Shown here one piece after another: positions 30,813-41,931 of a stretch of DNA of 64,000 bases. Every line of letters starts with the position of its first letter. Position 1 is the first letter of the stretch. The position numbers and the translations under genes are program-made. The stretch is from Pelagibacteraceae bacterium AG-325-J17 (GTDB lineage Bacteria > Pseudomonadota > Alphaproteobacteria > Pelagibacterales > Pelagibacteraceae), in NCBI GenBank assembly GCA_003282825.1, contig QBYM01000001.1, positions 56,567 to 120,566 on the forward strand, given 5' to 3'. Below the pieces are notes generated by a model. That model was given only the letters and a program-made list of their open reading frames with translations, searched no databases and was not told where the DNA came from.

Positions 30813-31403
30813 ATGAAAATAAAAAGAATTGTTCTCTTAGTTTTTTTATATCTTTTAAATTGTAATTATTCATATTCTATAGAGCCTGAAATATTTGTAC
30901 AGTCAACTGTAAACAGAGCCTCAAAAATACTATCTGAAAATATTTCAAAAGAAAAAAAAATGGATGAACTAAAATTAATTGCGAAAGAAACTGTAGATAT
31001 AAGAGGTATAGGGTTTTATACTCTTGGGCCTGTAAGAAAAGTCATTAATAATGAGCAAAAAAAAAAGTATATTGTTTTATTCGAAAAATATTTTCTTAAA
31101 AGTTTTTCAAGTAGATTAGCAGAATATACAAATCCAGAAATTGATGTTCAATCTAAAGAAATATTAAGTGAAAATTATACGATTGTTAATAGCATTTTAA
31201 AGGGAACAGCTCAGCGACCAGAAGTAAAAATAGACTGGAGAATTTATACAAAAAATTCTGAAAATCCTTTAATAAGAGATTTGATTATTGAAGGTTTGAG
31301 TTTAGCAAGAACTCAAAAAGAGGAGTTTTCCTCAATATTAAACTCAAATGATAATGATATAAATGCTCTCTTTAGAACTTTAGAAGAGTTTTCTAAAAAT
31401 TAA
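30813..31403 (+). CDS. mlaC: MlaC/Ttg2D family phospholipid-binding protein
   Basis: Signal peptide, 'VDIRGIGFYTLGPVRKVINNEQKKKYIVLFEKYFLKSFSSRLAEY', 'KIDWRIYTK...IRDLIIEGLSLARTQKEEFSSIL'; adjacent to mlaA. Confidence 0.87.
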   Translation: MKIKRIVLLVFLYLLNCNYSYSIEPEIFVQSTVNRASKILSENISKEKKMDELKLIAKETVDIRGIGFYTLGPVRKVINNEQKKKYIVLFEKYFLKSFSSRLAEYTNPEIDVQSKEILSENYTIVNSILKGTAQRPEVKIDWRIYTKNSENPLIRDLIIEGLSLARTQKEEFSSILNSNDNDINALFRTLEEFSKN

Positions 31404-31414
31404 ATTAAAACATT

Positions 31415-31491
31415 TGGTGGGCCCGCCAGGACTCGAACCTGGGACCAATACATTATGAGTGTACTGCTCTAACCAACTGAGCTACAGGCCC
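31415..31491 (-). tRNA. tRNA with CAU anticodon (elongator Met or Ile2/lysidine type)
   Basis: Reverse complement GGGCCTGTAGCTCAGTTGGTTAGAGCAGTACACTCATAATGTATTGGTCCCAGGTTCGAGTCCTGGCGGGCCCACCA folds as a canonical cloverleaf, with GG in the D-loop, TTCGAGT in the T-loop and encoded CCA. The GGTC variable region resembles Ile2, but Met cannot be excluded. Confidence 0.92.
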
Positions 31492-31562
31492 TTTTTTTAA
31501 CATCTTAAAACTTTTTATAACTTTTAAAATTAAAATCTACTTATAAATTATTCTTTTATAAA

Positions 31563-31637
31563 TGGTGGGCCGTGTTGGTTACGCTCCAACTACCCCTGCA
31601 ATGTCAATGCAGTACTCTACTATTGAGCTAACGGCCC
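31563..31637 (-). tRNA. tRNA-Val(GAC) with non-canonical D- and T-loops
   Basis: Reverse complement GGGCCGT TA GCTC AATAGTA GAGT A CTGCA TTGACAT TGCAG GGGTA GTTGG AGCGTAA CCAAC ACGGCCC A CCA. Acceptor, anticodon and T stems are fully paired, the D stem has one G-U, and CCA is encoded. The D-loop lacks GG and the T-loop lacks TTC. Confidence 0.85.
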
Positions 31638-31651
31638 AAAGTTAATAAATT

Positions 31652-33478
31652 TTAACTTTCTAAGAAACTTTTTAATTGTTTTGATCTACTTGGATGTTTC
31701 AGTTTTCTAAGAGCTTTGGCTTCTATTTGTCGAATTCTTTCTCTTGTAACTGAGAATTGCAATCCAACTTCTTCTAGTGTGTGGTCTGTATTCATTCCTA
31801 CACCAAATCTCATTCTCAAAACCCTTTCTTCTCGTGGGGTTAAAGTAGATAAAATTTTGGTTGTTGCTTCACCCAAATTAGATTTAATTGCCTGTTCTAA
31901 CGGAGCAAGTGCTTTTGTATCTTCAATAAAATCTCCCAAACTACTATCTTCTTCATCACCAACTGGCTTTTCAAGTGAAACTGGCTCTTTAGAAATTTTT
32001 AATACTTTTCTTACTTTGTCTAATGGCATTCTGAGTTTTTTAGCCAATTCTTCTGGAGTGGCTTCTCTACCAAACTCACTTAAAATCAATCTTTGAGTCC
32101 TGACAATTTTATTAATTGTTTCGATCATATGAACTGGAATTCTAATTGTTCTTGCTTGATCAGCAATTGATCTTGTAATAGCTTGTCGTATCCACCAAGT
32201 TGCATAAGTAGAAAATTTGTAACCTCTTCTATACTCAAATTTATCAACTGCTTTCATAAGTCCAATATTTCCCTCTTGAATTAAATCTAAAAACTGCAAA
32301 CCTCTATTCGTATATTTTTTAGCAATAGAAATTACCAATCTTAGATTAGCTTCGACCATTTCTTTTTTTGCAATTCTGGACTCTTTTTCTCCTTTTTGAA
32401 CTCTACTGACCAACTTTTTAAAGTCAGTTACAGACATTCCTATTTTGTGACTAAATTCAATTAATCTCTCTCTTATTTCCTTAAATTGATCTTTATTTTT
32501 AGAAAAAAATTGTTTCCAAACAGGATTAGTATCTAAAAATTTTTTTAAATTTGGATTAATTTCATTTCCTATATAAAACTTTATAAATTCATTTCTAGGA
32601 ATTTTGTGATCTATAGCCAATCTTAAAAGATTTCCTTCTAACGAAATAATCTTTTTATTTTCTACATAATGCTTTTGTACTAATTCCTCTAAAACGGATG
32701 GAGATAATTGAAGAGATTTAATATTTTCTAATACTTCTTGTACAATTTTCTCGTAGCTTTTTTCTTTAGCTGACGAAAAACTTCTTAAAGATAATATGCA
32801 ATCTAGTTTTTCTTTTTGATATTTTATAAGTTTACTATAATCTTTAGTTAATAGAGCAACTGTTTTTAAAACTTTAGGTTTAATCTCTGTTTCCATAGCA
32901 GCAAGAGTAGGATTGAATTCTTCATCGGTGTCCTCTCCAGAACCATCTTCGCTAACAGTTTCACCTGCATTTTTTTGTTTTGCACTTGGACCTGTTGACT
33001 CATCCTCCATATAATTAGTGTCGATATCAATAATTTCCCTTACTAAAATTTCATCTTTTTGTAATTGCTCATTCCAATCTGAAAATTGTTGTGCTGTAAT
33101 TGGACTTTGTGAAAGCGCGATTAACATTACATCTTTTCCAGCTTCTATTCTTTTTGCTATAGCAATCTCTCCTTCTCTTGATAGTAACTCAACACCACCC
33201 ATCTCTCTCAAATACATTCTTATAGGATCGTCACTTTTCTCCATCGTCTTGCCCTCTTCTTTAGAAGAACCCTCTTTTTTTCTTAAAACTTTGAAGTCTG
33301 ATTTTTTTTCAACAAGAGCAATTTTTTCGTCTAAGATATGGATAAAAGCCTGAGATAAATTATCATCAGAGAGATTTCTTTTTCCTAAAGATTTACTTAG
33401 TTCCTCATAAGTAATGAATCCTCTATGAGTTCCTCGACCCATTAATCTAGCAAATGATTTAGTAATTATTCTTTCCAC
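31652..33478 (-). CDS. rpoD: RNA polymerase primary sigma factor RpoD (sigma70)
   Basis: [129 protein letters not shown]. Confidence 0.98.
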   Translation of the reverse strand: MERIITKSFARLMGRGTHRGFITYEELSKSLGKRNLSDDNLSQAFIHILDEKIALVEKKSDFKVLRKKEGSSKEEGKTMEKSDDPIRMYLREMGGVELLSREGEIAIAKRIEAGKDVMLIALSQSPITAQQFSDWNEQLQKDEILVREIIDIDTNYMEDESTGPSAKQKNAGETVSEDGSGEDTDEEFNPTLAAMETEIKPKVLKTVALLTKDYSKLIKYQKEKLDCILSLRSFSSAKEKSYEKIVQEVLENIKSLQLSPSVLEELVQKHYVENKKIISLEGNLLRLAIDHKIPRNEFIKFYIGNEINPNLKKFLDTNPVWKQFFSKNKDQFKEIRERLIEFSHKIGMSVTDFKKLVSRVQKGEKESRIAKKEMVEANLRLVISIAKKYTNRGLQFLDLIQEGNIGLMKAVDKFEYRRGYKFSTYATWWIRQAITRSIADQARTIRIPVHMIETINKIVRTQRLILSEFGREATPEELAKKLRMPLDKVRKVLKISKEPVSLEKPVGDEEDSSLGDFIEDTKALAPLEQAIKSNLGEATTKILSTLTPREERVLRMRFGVGMNTDHTLEEVGLQFSVTRERIRQIEAKALRKLKHPSRSKQLKSFLES

Positions 33479-33545
33479 AATAATTAAATTTGAAGAGTCT
33501 TATATAATATTAAATCTATAAAAATCCATTGTTTATTTGCAAAGA

Positions 33546-35321
33546 TTAGTTGATATTTTGCTTTTTTTTTAACTCTTTTAGCTCGTTAAATGTCGCTTCA
33601 CTCAAATCTTTAGAAAACTTAGATTCTAATTCTTGAATTCTATATTCTAAATCAAAGTTATTAAGATCTCGATCAATATCCTCTAATATTTCAATAACAG
33701 CATTTTCATTTTCTGATTTATTTTTCAAAATATGTTTTATTGGTGCAAATTTATTTATTTTATCAATCAATTGAGTGTCAATATCTAAATCACTTATTGA
33801 AATTTGCTGTTCAGATCTTAACTTCATAATAATCTTTTTGAAAATTTGCTTGTTTACTTCAGTGAATAACTTAACATTTTCAATCAAATGAATATTTTCC
33901 TGCATCAACTTTAGATTTGTTATAACCAGGTAAATTAATGAAAATTCTTTTAACTCGACCCCAGTCAAAGATTGACTTTCGGCAAAATATCTTTTTGTAG
34001 ACTCTAATGATCTAGTTTTTTTGACATAAAAGTTTTTTCTATTTTGACTAGTGTGTGGAGTAAGCTCAGAAATCTTTTCTAAGAAATACTCTAAAACATA
34101 TTTTTTTATGTAATTATCTTTAATGGTATTTGCTATAGCTCTTAATCTTTTATCAAAAATTGCCATAGAAGATGGATTATTTTCAGTTTGCTTTTTATAA
34201 TGGCTAAATATGAATTGATGTATTGAGATTTTACTTTGTTTAGTAAAATCAATAAAATAATTTTTACCATTTTTATTAACGAAACTATCAGGGTCTTCTT
34301 TGTCTGGTAAAAATAAAAATGAAATTTGTTTTTCAGGTTTTAAATCTTTTATAGAATTTTCTGCTGCTCTTAAAGCTGCTTTGTAACCACTTTCATCACC
34401 ATCAAAACAAATAATTATATCATCAAAAAACTGATTTAAAGTTAGGATTTGTTTATCTGTCAAAGAAGTGCCAAGATTAGCTACAGCATTTTCAATTCCA
34501 TTTTTACTTAAGCCTACGACATCCATATAACCTTCAACTAAATAAATGTTGCTTAATTTATTTGATAACTTTCTTGCCAAATCTAAATTATATAAGTTTG
34601 AGCCTTTCTTAAAAAAAATAGTTTCAGGAGAATTAATATATTTTGCTAAATAATCTAATTGCTCAATAATTCTTCCACCTAACGCGATTGGCTGACCTGA
34701 AATATTATTTATTGGAAAAATTAATCTACCCCTAAATCTTTCAACATATTCTTTTTTTTTTTCATCTAAGTAAAATAATCCACTATCAACTAGTGTTTGT
34801 TCACTAAATTGATCTTTTAATTTATTTAAAAAATTTGGATTTTTTTTTATATAACCAATTTTAAATTTTTTAACTTCTTTTTTACCTAAAGATCTATTTT
34901 TTAAATAATCTCTTGCATTTAAACAGGCATCATTTTTTAATAACTCGTTATGATAATAATCAACATATTGACTATATATAGATAAGTATTCCTTCCACTT
35001 TTTTTCTCTTTCCTCGTCTTGTTTAGAAAACATGTAAGGCTGCATTCCTGCTAGTTGAGCTAAATGTTTTACTGCTTCACCAAATTTAAGGTTTTGAGTT
35101 TTCATTACAAAATCAAAAATATTTCCATGTTCAGATGTTGCAAAACAATGGTAAAACTCTTTTTCATCATTAACTGTGAATGAGGGTGTTTTTTCATTTT
35201 TAAATGGAGATAATCCTAAATATTCTTTACCTCTTTTTTTTAAAACAACCGATTTTGAAACAACTGTAGAAACTTTTAATCTTGTTTTAATTTCATCAAG
35301 ATATTCCTTAGGATATTTCAT
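33546..35321 (-). CDS. dnaG: DNA primase
   Basis: KKRGKEYLGLSPFKNEKTPSFTVNDEKEFYHCFA, RFRGRLIFPINNISGQPIALGGRI, YLVEGYMDVVGL, CFDGDESGYKAALRA. Confidence 0.97.
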   Translation of the reverse strand: MKYPKEYLDEIKTRLKVSTVVSKSVVLKKRGKEYLGLSPFKNEKTPSFTVNDEKEFYHCFATSEHGNIFDFVMKTQNLKFGEAVKHLAQLAGMQPYMFSKQDEEREKKWKEYLSIYSQYVDYYHNELLKNDACLNARDYLKNRSLGKKEVKKFKIGYIKKNPNFLNKLKDQFSEQTLVDSGLFYLDEKKKEYVERFRGRLIFPINNISGQPIALGGRIIEQLDYLAKYINSPETIFFKKGSNLYNLDLARKLSNKLSNIYLVEGYMDVVGLSKNGIENAVANLGTSLTDKQILTLNQFFDDIIICFDGDESGYKAALRAAENSIKDLKPEKQISFLFLPDKEDPDSFVNKNGKNYFIDFTKQSKISIHQFIFSHYKKQTENNPSSMAIFDKRLRAIANTIKDNYIKKYVLEYFLEKISELTPHTSQNRKNFYVKKTRSLESTKRYFAESQSLTGVELKEFSLIYLVITNLKLMQENIHLIENVKLFTEVNKQIFKKIIMKLRSEQQISISDLDIDTQLIDKINKFAPIKHILKNKSENENAVIEILEDIDRDLNNFDLEYRIQELESKFSKDLSEATFNELKELKKKQNIN

Positions 35322-35782
35322 CGATTATTTAATAATTCTTTAATAAGAGGACCAGCTTTAGAAAAATCAATTTCATCAGAGTATAATTTTTTTAGTTCAC
35401 CCATTACTTTACCCATATCTTTTATAGAACTTGCTCTAAGCTTAGCAATTATATCAGTGCATATTTTTCTAGTTTCTTCTTCACTTAATTGTTTGGGTAA
35501 AAATCCTGTTAAAATATCATGCTCACTTTGCTCAACCTCTAAAAGATCTTTTCTGTTATTTTTTTTGTAAATATCAATCGATTCGGCTCTTTGTTTAACC
35601 ATTTTTTTTAGAAGTTTTTTAATGTCCTCATCATCTGTTTCTTTTTTATTTGGGCCAGATCTGTTTGTTATATCTAAGTCTTTTATAGAAGACAAAATTA
35701 ACCTATAAGTTGATATTTTAGTTTTATCTTTGGCTTTTAAAGCATTTTTATATTCAGTTTCAATTGTTTCTTTTAAAGGCAT
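35318..35782 (-). CDS. yqeY: GatB/YqeY domain protein
   Basis: TYRLILSSIKDLDI, 'GPNKKETDDEDIKKLLKKMVKQRAESIDIYKKNNR...FLPKQLSEEE', IKDMGKVMGELK. Confidence 0.88.
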   Translation of the reverse strand: MPLKETIETEYKNALKAKDKTKISTYRLILSSIKDLDITNRSGPNKKETDDEDIKKLLKKMVKQRAESIDIYKKNNRKDLLEVEQSEHDILTGFLPKQLSEEETRKICTDIIAKLRASSIKDMGKVMGELKKLYSDEIDFSKAGPLIKELLNNR

Positions 35783-35908
35783 ATCTTTTTAATTTACTTC
35801 AAAGAAAAAAATCTTCAAAAGAAAAATTGTTTTTTTACAATTTTATAATACATCTCTGTTGCGATAATAAATCAATTATTGTATTAACCTTTAACTTATG
35901 AGTTGTAA

Positions 35909-37102
35909 TTGATTAAAAAAGTAAAAAAAACTCACTCAAAAAATTCTCAAATTTGTACAGGTATTTTAGTTCTTGAAAATAAGAAAATTTTTAAAGGAAT
36001 TGGGATGGGTTACCAAGGAGAAGCAACTGGAGAAGTCTGCTTTAATACCTCACTAACGGGATACCAAGAAATAATATCAGACCCATCCTATGCAGAGCAA
36101 ATTATAAACTTTACATTTCCACATATTGGCAATGTTGGAACTAACAAAGAAGATTTTGAGTCAGATAAAATTTGGACTAAAGGAGTAATTTTTAATTCAG
36201 AAATAACTTCACCATCAAACTATAGATCTTTTCAACATTTAGATGCTTGGCTTAAAAAAAATAAAATAGTTGGGATCACAGGACTGGATACTAGAAGTTT
36301 AACTAGTTATATCAGAGAGAAAGGTGCTCCAAAGGGGACTATTGCTTACTCAAAAAAAGGAAAATTTAATATTAGTAAGCTTACAAACTTAACAATAAAA
36401 TGGAGTGGATTAAAAAATTTAGATCTTGCAGAAGCTGTAACCACACCAAAGAATTATATTTGGAAAGGACTAAAAACGTGGAAAAAAGAAATAGGTTATA
36501 AAAAAAATACTAAAAATTCTTTTCACGTAGTGGCTATAGATTATGGAATCAAAAAAAATATTTTAAGATATTTTTCTGACTTTAAATGCAAAGTAACAGT
36601 AGTTTCTTGTAAGACGCCTGCTGAAAATATTTTATCTCTTAAACCTAATGGTATATTTTTATCAAATGGACCTGGGGATCCAGCTGCAACTGGAAAATAT
36701 GCAATTAAAATAATTAAAAGTCTAATTGAAAAAAAATTACCTTTATTTGGTATTTGTCTTGGTCATCAAATACTTGCACTAGCATTAGGTGGCAAAACAA
36801 AAAAAATGAAATTGGGGCATAGAGGTGCAAACCACCCAGTTAAAAATTTAATTAATGACAATGTAGAAATTACTAGTCAAAATCATGGTTTTGAAGTTGT
36901 CAAAGAAAATTTACCAAAAAATATTGAGGTCACTCATAAATCTTTATTCGATAACAGTATTGAGGGTATTAAATTAAAAAATAAACCAGTGTTTTCTGTT
37001 CAATACCATCCAGAGTCAAACCCTGGACCACAAGACAGCGTGTATTTATTTCAAGAATTTATTAACAACATGAAAAAAAATGCCAAAAAGAAAAGATCTT
37101 AA
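35909..37102 (+). CDS. carA: Carbamoyl-phosphate synthase small chain
   Basis: [83 protein letters not shown] start: an in-frame TAA immediately precedes it. Confidence 0.96.
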   Translation: MIKKVKKTHSKNSQICTGILVLENKKIFKGIGMGYQGEATGEVCFNTSLTGYQEIISDPSYAEQIINFTFPHIGNVGTNKEDFESDKIWTKGVIFNSEITSPSNYRSFQHLDAWLKKNKIVGITGLDTRSLTSYIREKGAPKGTIAYSKKGKFNISKLTNLTIKWSGLKNLDLAEAVTTPKNYIWKGLKTWKKEIGYKKNTKNSFHVVAIDYGIKKNILRYFSDFKCKVTVVSCKTPAENILSLKPNGIFLSNGPGDPAATGKYAIKIIKSLIEKKLPLFGICLGHQILALALGGKTKKMKLGHRGANHPVKNLINDNVEITSQNHGFEVVKENLPKNIEVTHKSLFDNSIEGIKLKNKPVFSVQYHPESNPGPQDSVYLFQEFINNMKKNAKKKRS

Positions 37103-40100
37103 AAAAATATTAGTTGTTGGTGCGGGGCCCATTATTATTGGTCAAGCATGTGAATTTGATTATTCAGGAACCCAAGCATGTAAAGCATTAAGAGATGAGG
37201 GATACAAGGTTGTGTTAATTAATTCAAATCCAGCAACAATTATGACCGATCCAGATGTTGCTGATAAAACTTATATTGAGCCCATTACTTTAGAGGTTTT
37301 AGAAAAAATTCTCAAAAAAGAAAAACCAGATGCAATATTACCCACCATGGGAGGTCAAACTGCTCTTAATCTAGCAATTGAAGCAGAAAAAAAAGGAATT
37401 TTAAAAAGATACAAAATAGAACTTATTGGAGCAAATTCTAAAGCTATTGCTAATGCAGAGGATAGAAAGAAGTTCAGAAAAAATATGATTGATATTGGTT
37501 TAGATTTACCTAAATCTGAAATCGTTAATAACATAAACCAATCTTCCAAAGTTTTAAAAAAAATAGGGTTACCTGCAATTATTAGGCCTGCATTTACACT
37601 AGGAGGTTTAGGCGGAGGTATAGCTAAAAATAAAAAGGACTACTTAAAAATTATCAAAACTGGTTTGCACGAATCCCCTGTTAGCCAAGTTCTAGTAGAG
37701 GAATGTTTAGAGGGTTGGAAAGAATTCGAAATGGAAGTTGTAAGAGATAAAAAAGATAACTGTATAATCATCTGCTCAATTGAAAATGTTGATCCAATGG
37801 GAATACATACTGGAGACTCTGTAACTGTTGCCCCAGCACTCACTTTAACTGATAAAGAATACCAGGTAATGAGAAATGCTTCTATTGCTTGTTTAAGAAA
37901 AATTGGAGTTGAAACAGGTGGTTCAAATGTTCAATTTGCTATAAATCCTAAAAATGGTCGCATGGTGGTGATTGAAATGAACCCAAGAGTATCTAGATCA
38001 TCGGCTCTTGCATCAAAAGCAACTGGATTTCCAATCGCAAAAGTTGCAGCTAAACTTGCTGTTGGTTATACTTTGGATGAATTAAAAAATGAAATTACTA
38101 AAGTAACTCCAGCATCATTCGAGCCAAGTATAGACTATGTGGTAACTAAAATTCCAAGATTTACTTTTGAAAAATTTTCGACTTCCCCAGCAACTTTAGG
38201 TACATCAATGAAGTCTGTTGGAGAAGCAATGGCAATAGGTAGAAATTTCAAAGAGTCGCTTCAGAAAGCTTTGGTCTCTCTCGAAACTGGTTTTTCAGGA
38301 TTAGATAGAATTTTCTATTTAAATAAAAAACAAATTGAAAAAAAACTTAAAGAAAATATTCCTAATAAATTACTATTAGTTGCTGAAGCAATTAGAAAGA
38401 AAATTAATATAAAAAGAATATTTGCATTATCTAAAATTGATCCTTGGTTTTTAGAACAAATAAAAGAAATAATAGATAGTGAATTTAAAATCAAAAGCAA
38501 AGGATTACCAAAAAATTTTAATGAATTAAATAGAATAAAATCAATTGGTTTTTCTGATAAAAAATTAGCAGAATTAACAAATACCTCGGAAGATATAATA
38601 AGGCAAAAAAGAACTGCTCTTAAAATTTTACCTGTGTTCAAGAAAGTTGATACCTGTGCGGCTGAATTTAAATCCTTTACACCCTATATGTACTCAACTT
38701 ATCAAAGAAATTTTTCAATAAAGTCTGAGTGTGAAGCCGATCCATCAGCTAAGAAGAAAATTATAATATTGGGAGGAGGTCCAAATAGAATTGGACAAGG
38801 AATTGAATTTGATTATTGCTGTTGTCAGGCAAGTTTTTCTCTTAAAGATGCTGGTTTTGAAACTATAATGGTCAATTGTAATCCAGAAACAGTTTCTACT
38901 GATTATGATACCAGTGACAGATTATATTTTGAGCCCTTAAAAGAGGAGTATGTTTTTAACATAATTAAAAGAGAAAGGGAGAAAGGTAATTTAATTGGTA
39001 TTATTGCACAATTCGGTGGTCAAACTCCAATTAAACTAGCAAAATTTTTATATGAGAATAGACTTCCAATTTTAGGAACACAATATACTTCAATAGACTT
39101 AGCTGAGGATAGAGATAGATTTAGAAATCTTCTTAATAGATTAAAATTAAAACAAGCAGAAAGTGGAATTGCAAAAACTTATAAACAAGCAATCCAAATA
39201 GCAGAAAAGATTGGTCTGCCGTTGATGGTAAGACCTTCATATGTGTTAGGTGGAAGAGCTATGGAAATTGTTCATGAAAAAAGTCAACTTAAAAAATTTG
39301 TTCAAGAAGCATTTAAAGCTGCAGAGGATAACCCAATTTTAATAGACAAATTTATTGATCATGCAATGGAGGTAGATGTTGATGCAATATCTGATGGGAC
39401 ACAAGTACATGTTGCTGGTATTATGCAGCATATAGAGGAAGCTGGTATTCATTCGGGAGACTCAGCTTGCAGCTTACCTCCTGTATCAATTAAACCATAC
39501 TTGATTAAAGAAATTGAAAATCAAACTAAAAAATTAGCTTTAGCATTAAAGGTTAAAGGTTTCATGAATATTCAGTTTGCTATCAAAAAAGATGAAATTT
39601 ATGTTATCGAAGTAAACCCGAGGGCAAGTAGAACAGTACCATTTGTTTCAAAAGCAAAAGGTCTTCCTTTTGCAAAAATTGCTTCAAGAGTAATGGCTGG
39701 AGAAAAATTATCTAAGTTTAATTTAAAAGATAAATCTAATGGTATGTTTGCTGTTAAAGAGGCAGTGTTTCCATTTAATAAATTTCCTAATAGTGATTTA
39801 CTTTTGGGTCCTGAAATGAAATCAACTGGGGAAGTTATGGGGTTTGACAAAAACTTTGGAATGGCGTTTGCTAAAAGTCAAATAGCTTCAGCTAACTCTT
39901 TACCTAAGCAAGGTCTTGCTTTTATTTCTTTAAAAAATTCTCATAAAGATGAGGGAATTGGTTTGGCAAAAGAATTAATAAAACTTAAATTTTCTCTGTG
40001 TGCTACAAAGGGAACTGCAGATTATATCAGAAAACATGGTATGAGATGTAAAATTATAAATAAGGTCAGTAGTGGCTCACCTCACATAGTTGATGTTTTA

Positions 40101-40304
40101 GACTCTAAGAAAATTGCATTGGTAATAAACACTGGAGGTGGAAATAGTGAACATAGATTAAATGATGCAATAGCTCTTAGAAGAGGAACGCTTAAAAACA
40201 AAGTTCCATATTGTACTAATATGTCAACTGCACTTGCATGTTTAGAGGCTATTAAATCTCTTAAAACTAAAAAATTAGAAGTCAATTCTCTACAGGATAT
40301 TTAA
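37080..40304 (+). CDS. carB: Carbamoyl-phosphate synthase large chain
   Basis: 1074 aa; [24 protein letters not shown], two ATP-grasp halves ([27 protein letters not shown]). Confidence 0.98.
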   Translation: MPKRKDLKKILVVGAGPIIIGQACEFDYSGTQACKALRDEGYKVVLINSNPATIMTDPDVADKTYIEPITLEVLEKILKKEKPDAILPTMGGQTALNLAIEAEKKGILKRYKIELIGANSKAIANAEDRKKFRKNMIDIGLDLPKSEIVNNINQSSKVLKKIGLPAIIRPAFTLGGLGGGIAKNKKDYLKIIKTGLHESPVSQVLVEECLEGWKEFEMEVVRDKKDNCIIICSIENVDPMGIHTGDSVTVAPALTLTDKEYQVMRNASIACLRKIGVETGGSNVQFAINPKNGRMVVIEMNPRVSRSSALASKATGFPIAKVAAKLAVGYTLDELKNEITKVTPASFEPSIDYVVTKIPRFTFEKFSTSPATLGTSMKSVGEAMAIGRNFKESLQKALVSLETGFSGLDRIFYLNKKQIEKKLKENIPNKLLLVAEAIRKKINIKRIFALSKIDPWFLEQIKEIIDSEFKIKSKGLPKNFNELNRIKSIGFSDKKLAELTNTSEDIIRQKRTALKILPVFKKVDTCAAEFKSFTPYMYSTYQRNFSIKSECEADPSAKKKIIILGGGPNRIGQGIEFDYCCCQASFSLKDAGFETIMVNCNPETVSTDYDTSDRLYFEPLKEEYVFNIIKREREKGNLIGIIAQFGGQTPIKLAKFLYENRLPILGTQYTSIDLAEDRDRFRNLLNRLKLKQAESGIAKTYKQAIQIAEKIGLPLMVRPSYVLGGRAMEIVHEKSQLKKFVQEAFKAAEDNPILIDKFIDHAMEVDVDAISDGTQVHVAGIMQHIEEAGIHSGDSACSLPPVSIKPYLIKEIENQTKKLALALKVKGFMNIQFAIKKDEIYVIEVNPRASRTVPFVSKAKGLPFAKIASRVMAGEKLSKFNLKDKSNGMFAVKEAVFPFNKFPNSDLLLGPEMKSTGEVMGFDKNFGMAFAKSQIASANSLPKQGLAFISLKNSHKDEGIGLAKELIKLKFSLCATKGTADYIRKHGMRCKIINKVSSGSPHIVDVLDSKKIALVINTGGGNSEHRLNDAIALRRGTLKNKVPYCTNMSTALACLEAIKSLKTKKLEVNSLQDI

Positions 40305-40966
40305 GTATTTACTTTCCAATCAGTTTCGAAAGTCACATAATTTACTTGAATACATCTTCTCTCTTTAACTATTTTCTTCTTTTCCATCCCATGCCAAGTA
40401 TTTGGTCCACTAGTAAACAAATATCCATAATTATGCTTATAAGGAACTGTTTTAACTTTTTCTAATTTCTCATTATAAAAATCTGTACCTAAGTCTTCAG
40501 ACTCATTTGCATTATTTACAAAAATTAAACCAGACATTAGTTTTTCTTTGATGTCACAATGAGGCTTCAACCAAAAACCTTCTCGATCACAGATAACTTC
40601 CAACCTAACATATGAATTTGATAAATCTTTATTTATCATTTTTGAAATATTTTCATAAACCTCTTTTGATTGTAGTTCATTAATAAATTTTACTAAATGA
40701 GGAAATTGTGAAGCATTATCTTTTGTTATAAAACATCTAAATTTAATTGCCTTACCTCCAGAAGAATCTCCTTTTCTAAATTCTGCAGCACCTCCATCAA
40801 TCGCTCTTGTTCCATCATAATTTAGATTATGTTTACTGACATCTGGTATATCAGCTTTGACAATTTCTTCTATTGCAGCATCAGTAAGTGCATCGTAATA
40901 CTCATAATGTTCAAATGGAAATTCATGTTTTTTGGATTGCTTTTGAATTGAATTGATAAAAGACAT
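40301..40966 (-). CDS. Putative 2-oxoglutarate/Fe(II)-dependent oxygenase-like protein
   Basis: Double-stranded-beta-helix-like spacing: LKPHCD (HxD) ... [15 protein letters not shown] (distal H) ... RRCIQVNYV (R). Confidence 0.55.
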   Translation of the reverse strand: MSFINSIQKQSKKHEFPFEHYEYYDALTDAAIEEIVKADIPDVSKHNLNYDGTRAIDGGAAEFRKGDSSGGKAIKFRCFITKDNASQFPHLVKFINELQSKEVYENISKMINKDLSNSYVRLEVICDREGFWLKPHCDIKEKLMSGLIFVNNANESEDLGTDFYNEKLEKVKTVPYKHNYGYLFTSGPNTWHGMEKKKIVKERRCIQVNYVTFETDWKVNT

Positions 40967-41910
40967 TAAGGGTTAATTTTTTGTTTAATTATTTTTGCTA
41001 CTCTATTAGTTTCATCTAGTTTTTGATAGTTCCAATTTTCCTCTTCCTCACCTAAATTTCTAATTATATTTAATTCTCTAAATAATTTCCTAAATTTTTG
41101 AAATCTTTTATCATTTTTTCTAGGTAAAATATTTGCGACATAAATAGGTTTTCCAGTTAAAGCTGCCTCTGAAATCATTGAGCTTGAGTCACAAGTTACC
41201 ACTATACTTTGAGATATTGCTAAAGCAGATAAATAAGCTTTTTTATCAATATTATCAATAATTGTATGATTTTTCCCAAAATATTTTTTAGCATAAACGA
41301 TTGAATTTTTTGGTGTTCTCATAGATGGAATGACAACAAGCTGAAAATCATTTTTTTTTATGAAATTATTTAAAAGAAAGAAAATATTTTTAATATTTTT
41401 TAAAGAATAGTCATAATACCTAGTTGGACCACCCAAAATTAAAGTACAAATTTTTCTTTGATCTTTTTTAATAAATAAATTTAAATAATCTTTATTCTTA
41501 ATTATTTCATCATTTGTAAGATAGTGAATTGCACCTTTCGTATTAATTACATTTAGACCTTTTATGGAGTCATGTTCAGGAGCAACTATAAAATCAAAAT
41601 TATTGAAATTTACTTTTGGATCTTGAATATGAATGCTAATTACTTTTTTTTTTAAACTATTTTTAAGATGAATTGAGGGAATTACACTTTTGCGTCCACA
41701 AGAAATAATCATATCAAAATCAGATTGATTAACTTTTTTGTAAACTATTTGTGAAATTGGAGTGAATTTTGGAGGAATCATTTTCCAAAAATTATTTAGT
41801 TCAACTGTGTGGTGTGTAAAATCTATGTCTAAAGCTTTTGCTAAACCCTTTACTTGGCTGATCATGCCATGCATGCCTTGAGTTAATAATATACCTTTTA
41901 ATTTGTTCAT
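40966..41910 (-). CDS. ELM1-like (DUF1022) family protein, GT-B-like fold
   Basis: QGMHGMISQVKGLAKAL, IISCGRKSVIPSIHLKN, ISIHIQDPKVNFNNFDFIVAPEHDSI, ILGGPTRYYDY, VTCDSSSMISEAALTGKPIYV. Confidence 0.72.
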   Translation of the reverse strand: MNKLKGILLTQGMHGMISQVKGLAKALDIDFTHHTVELNNFWKMIPPKFTPISQIVYKKVNQSDFDMIISCGRKSVIPSIHLKNSLKKKVISIHIQDPKVNFNNFDFIVAPEHDSIKGLNVINTKGAIHYLTNDEIIKNKDYLNLFIKKDQRKICTLILGGPTRYYDYSLKNIKNIFFLLNNFIKKNDFQLVVIPSMRTPKNSIVYAKKYFGKNHTIIDNIDKKAYLSALAISQSIVVTCDSSSMISEAALTGKPIYVANILPRKNDKRFQKFRKLFRELNIIRNLGEEEENWNYQKLDETNRVAKIIKQKINP

Positions 41911-41931
41911 TAATTACTATATAGCTTTCAT

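Noticed and set aside
31716-32096. 126-aa + ORF (also 33018-33353)
   Set aside because: Antisense shadow ORFs of rpoD.
38315-38641. 108-aa minus ORF (and other small minus ORFs within carB at 37355, 37640, 39599, 40082)
   Set aside because: Antisense to carB with no family resemblance.
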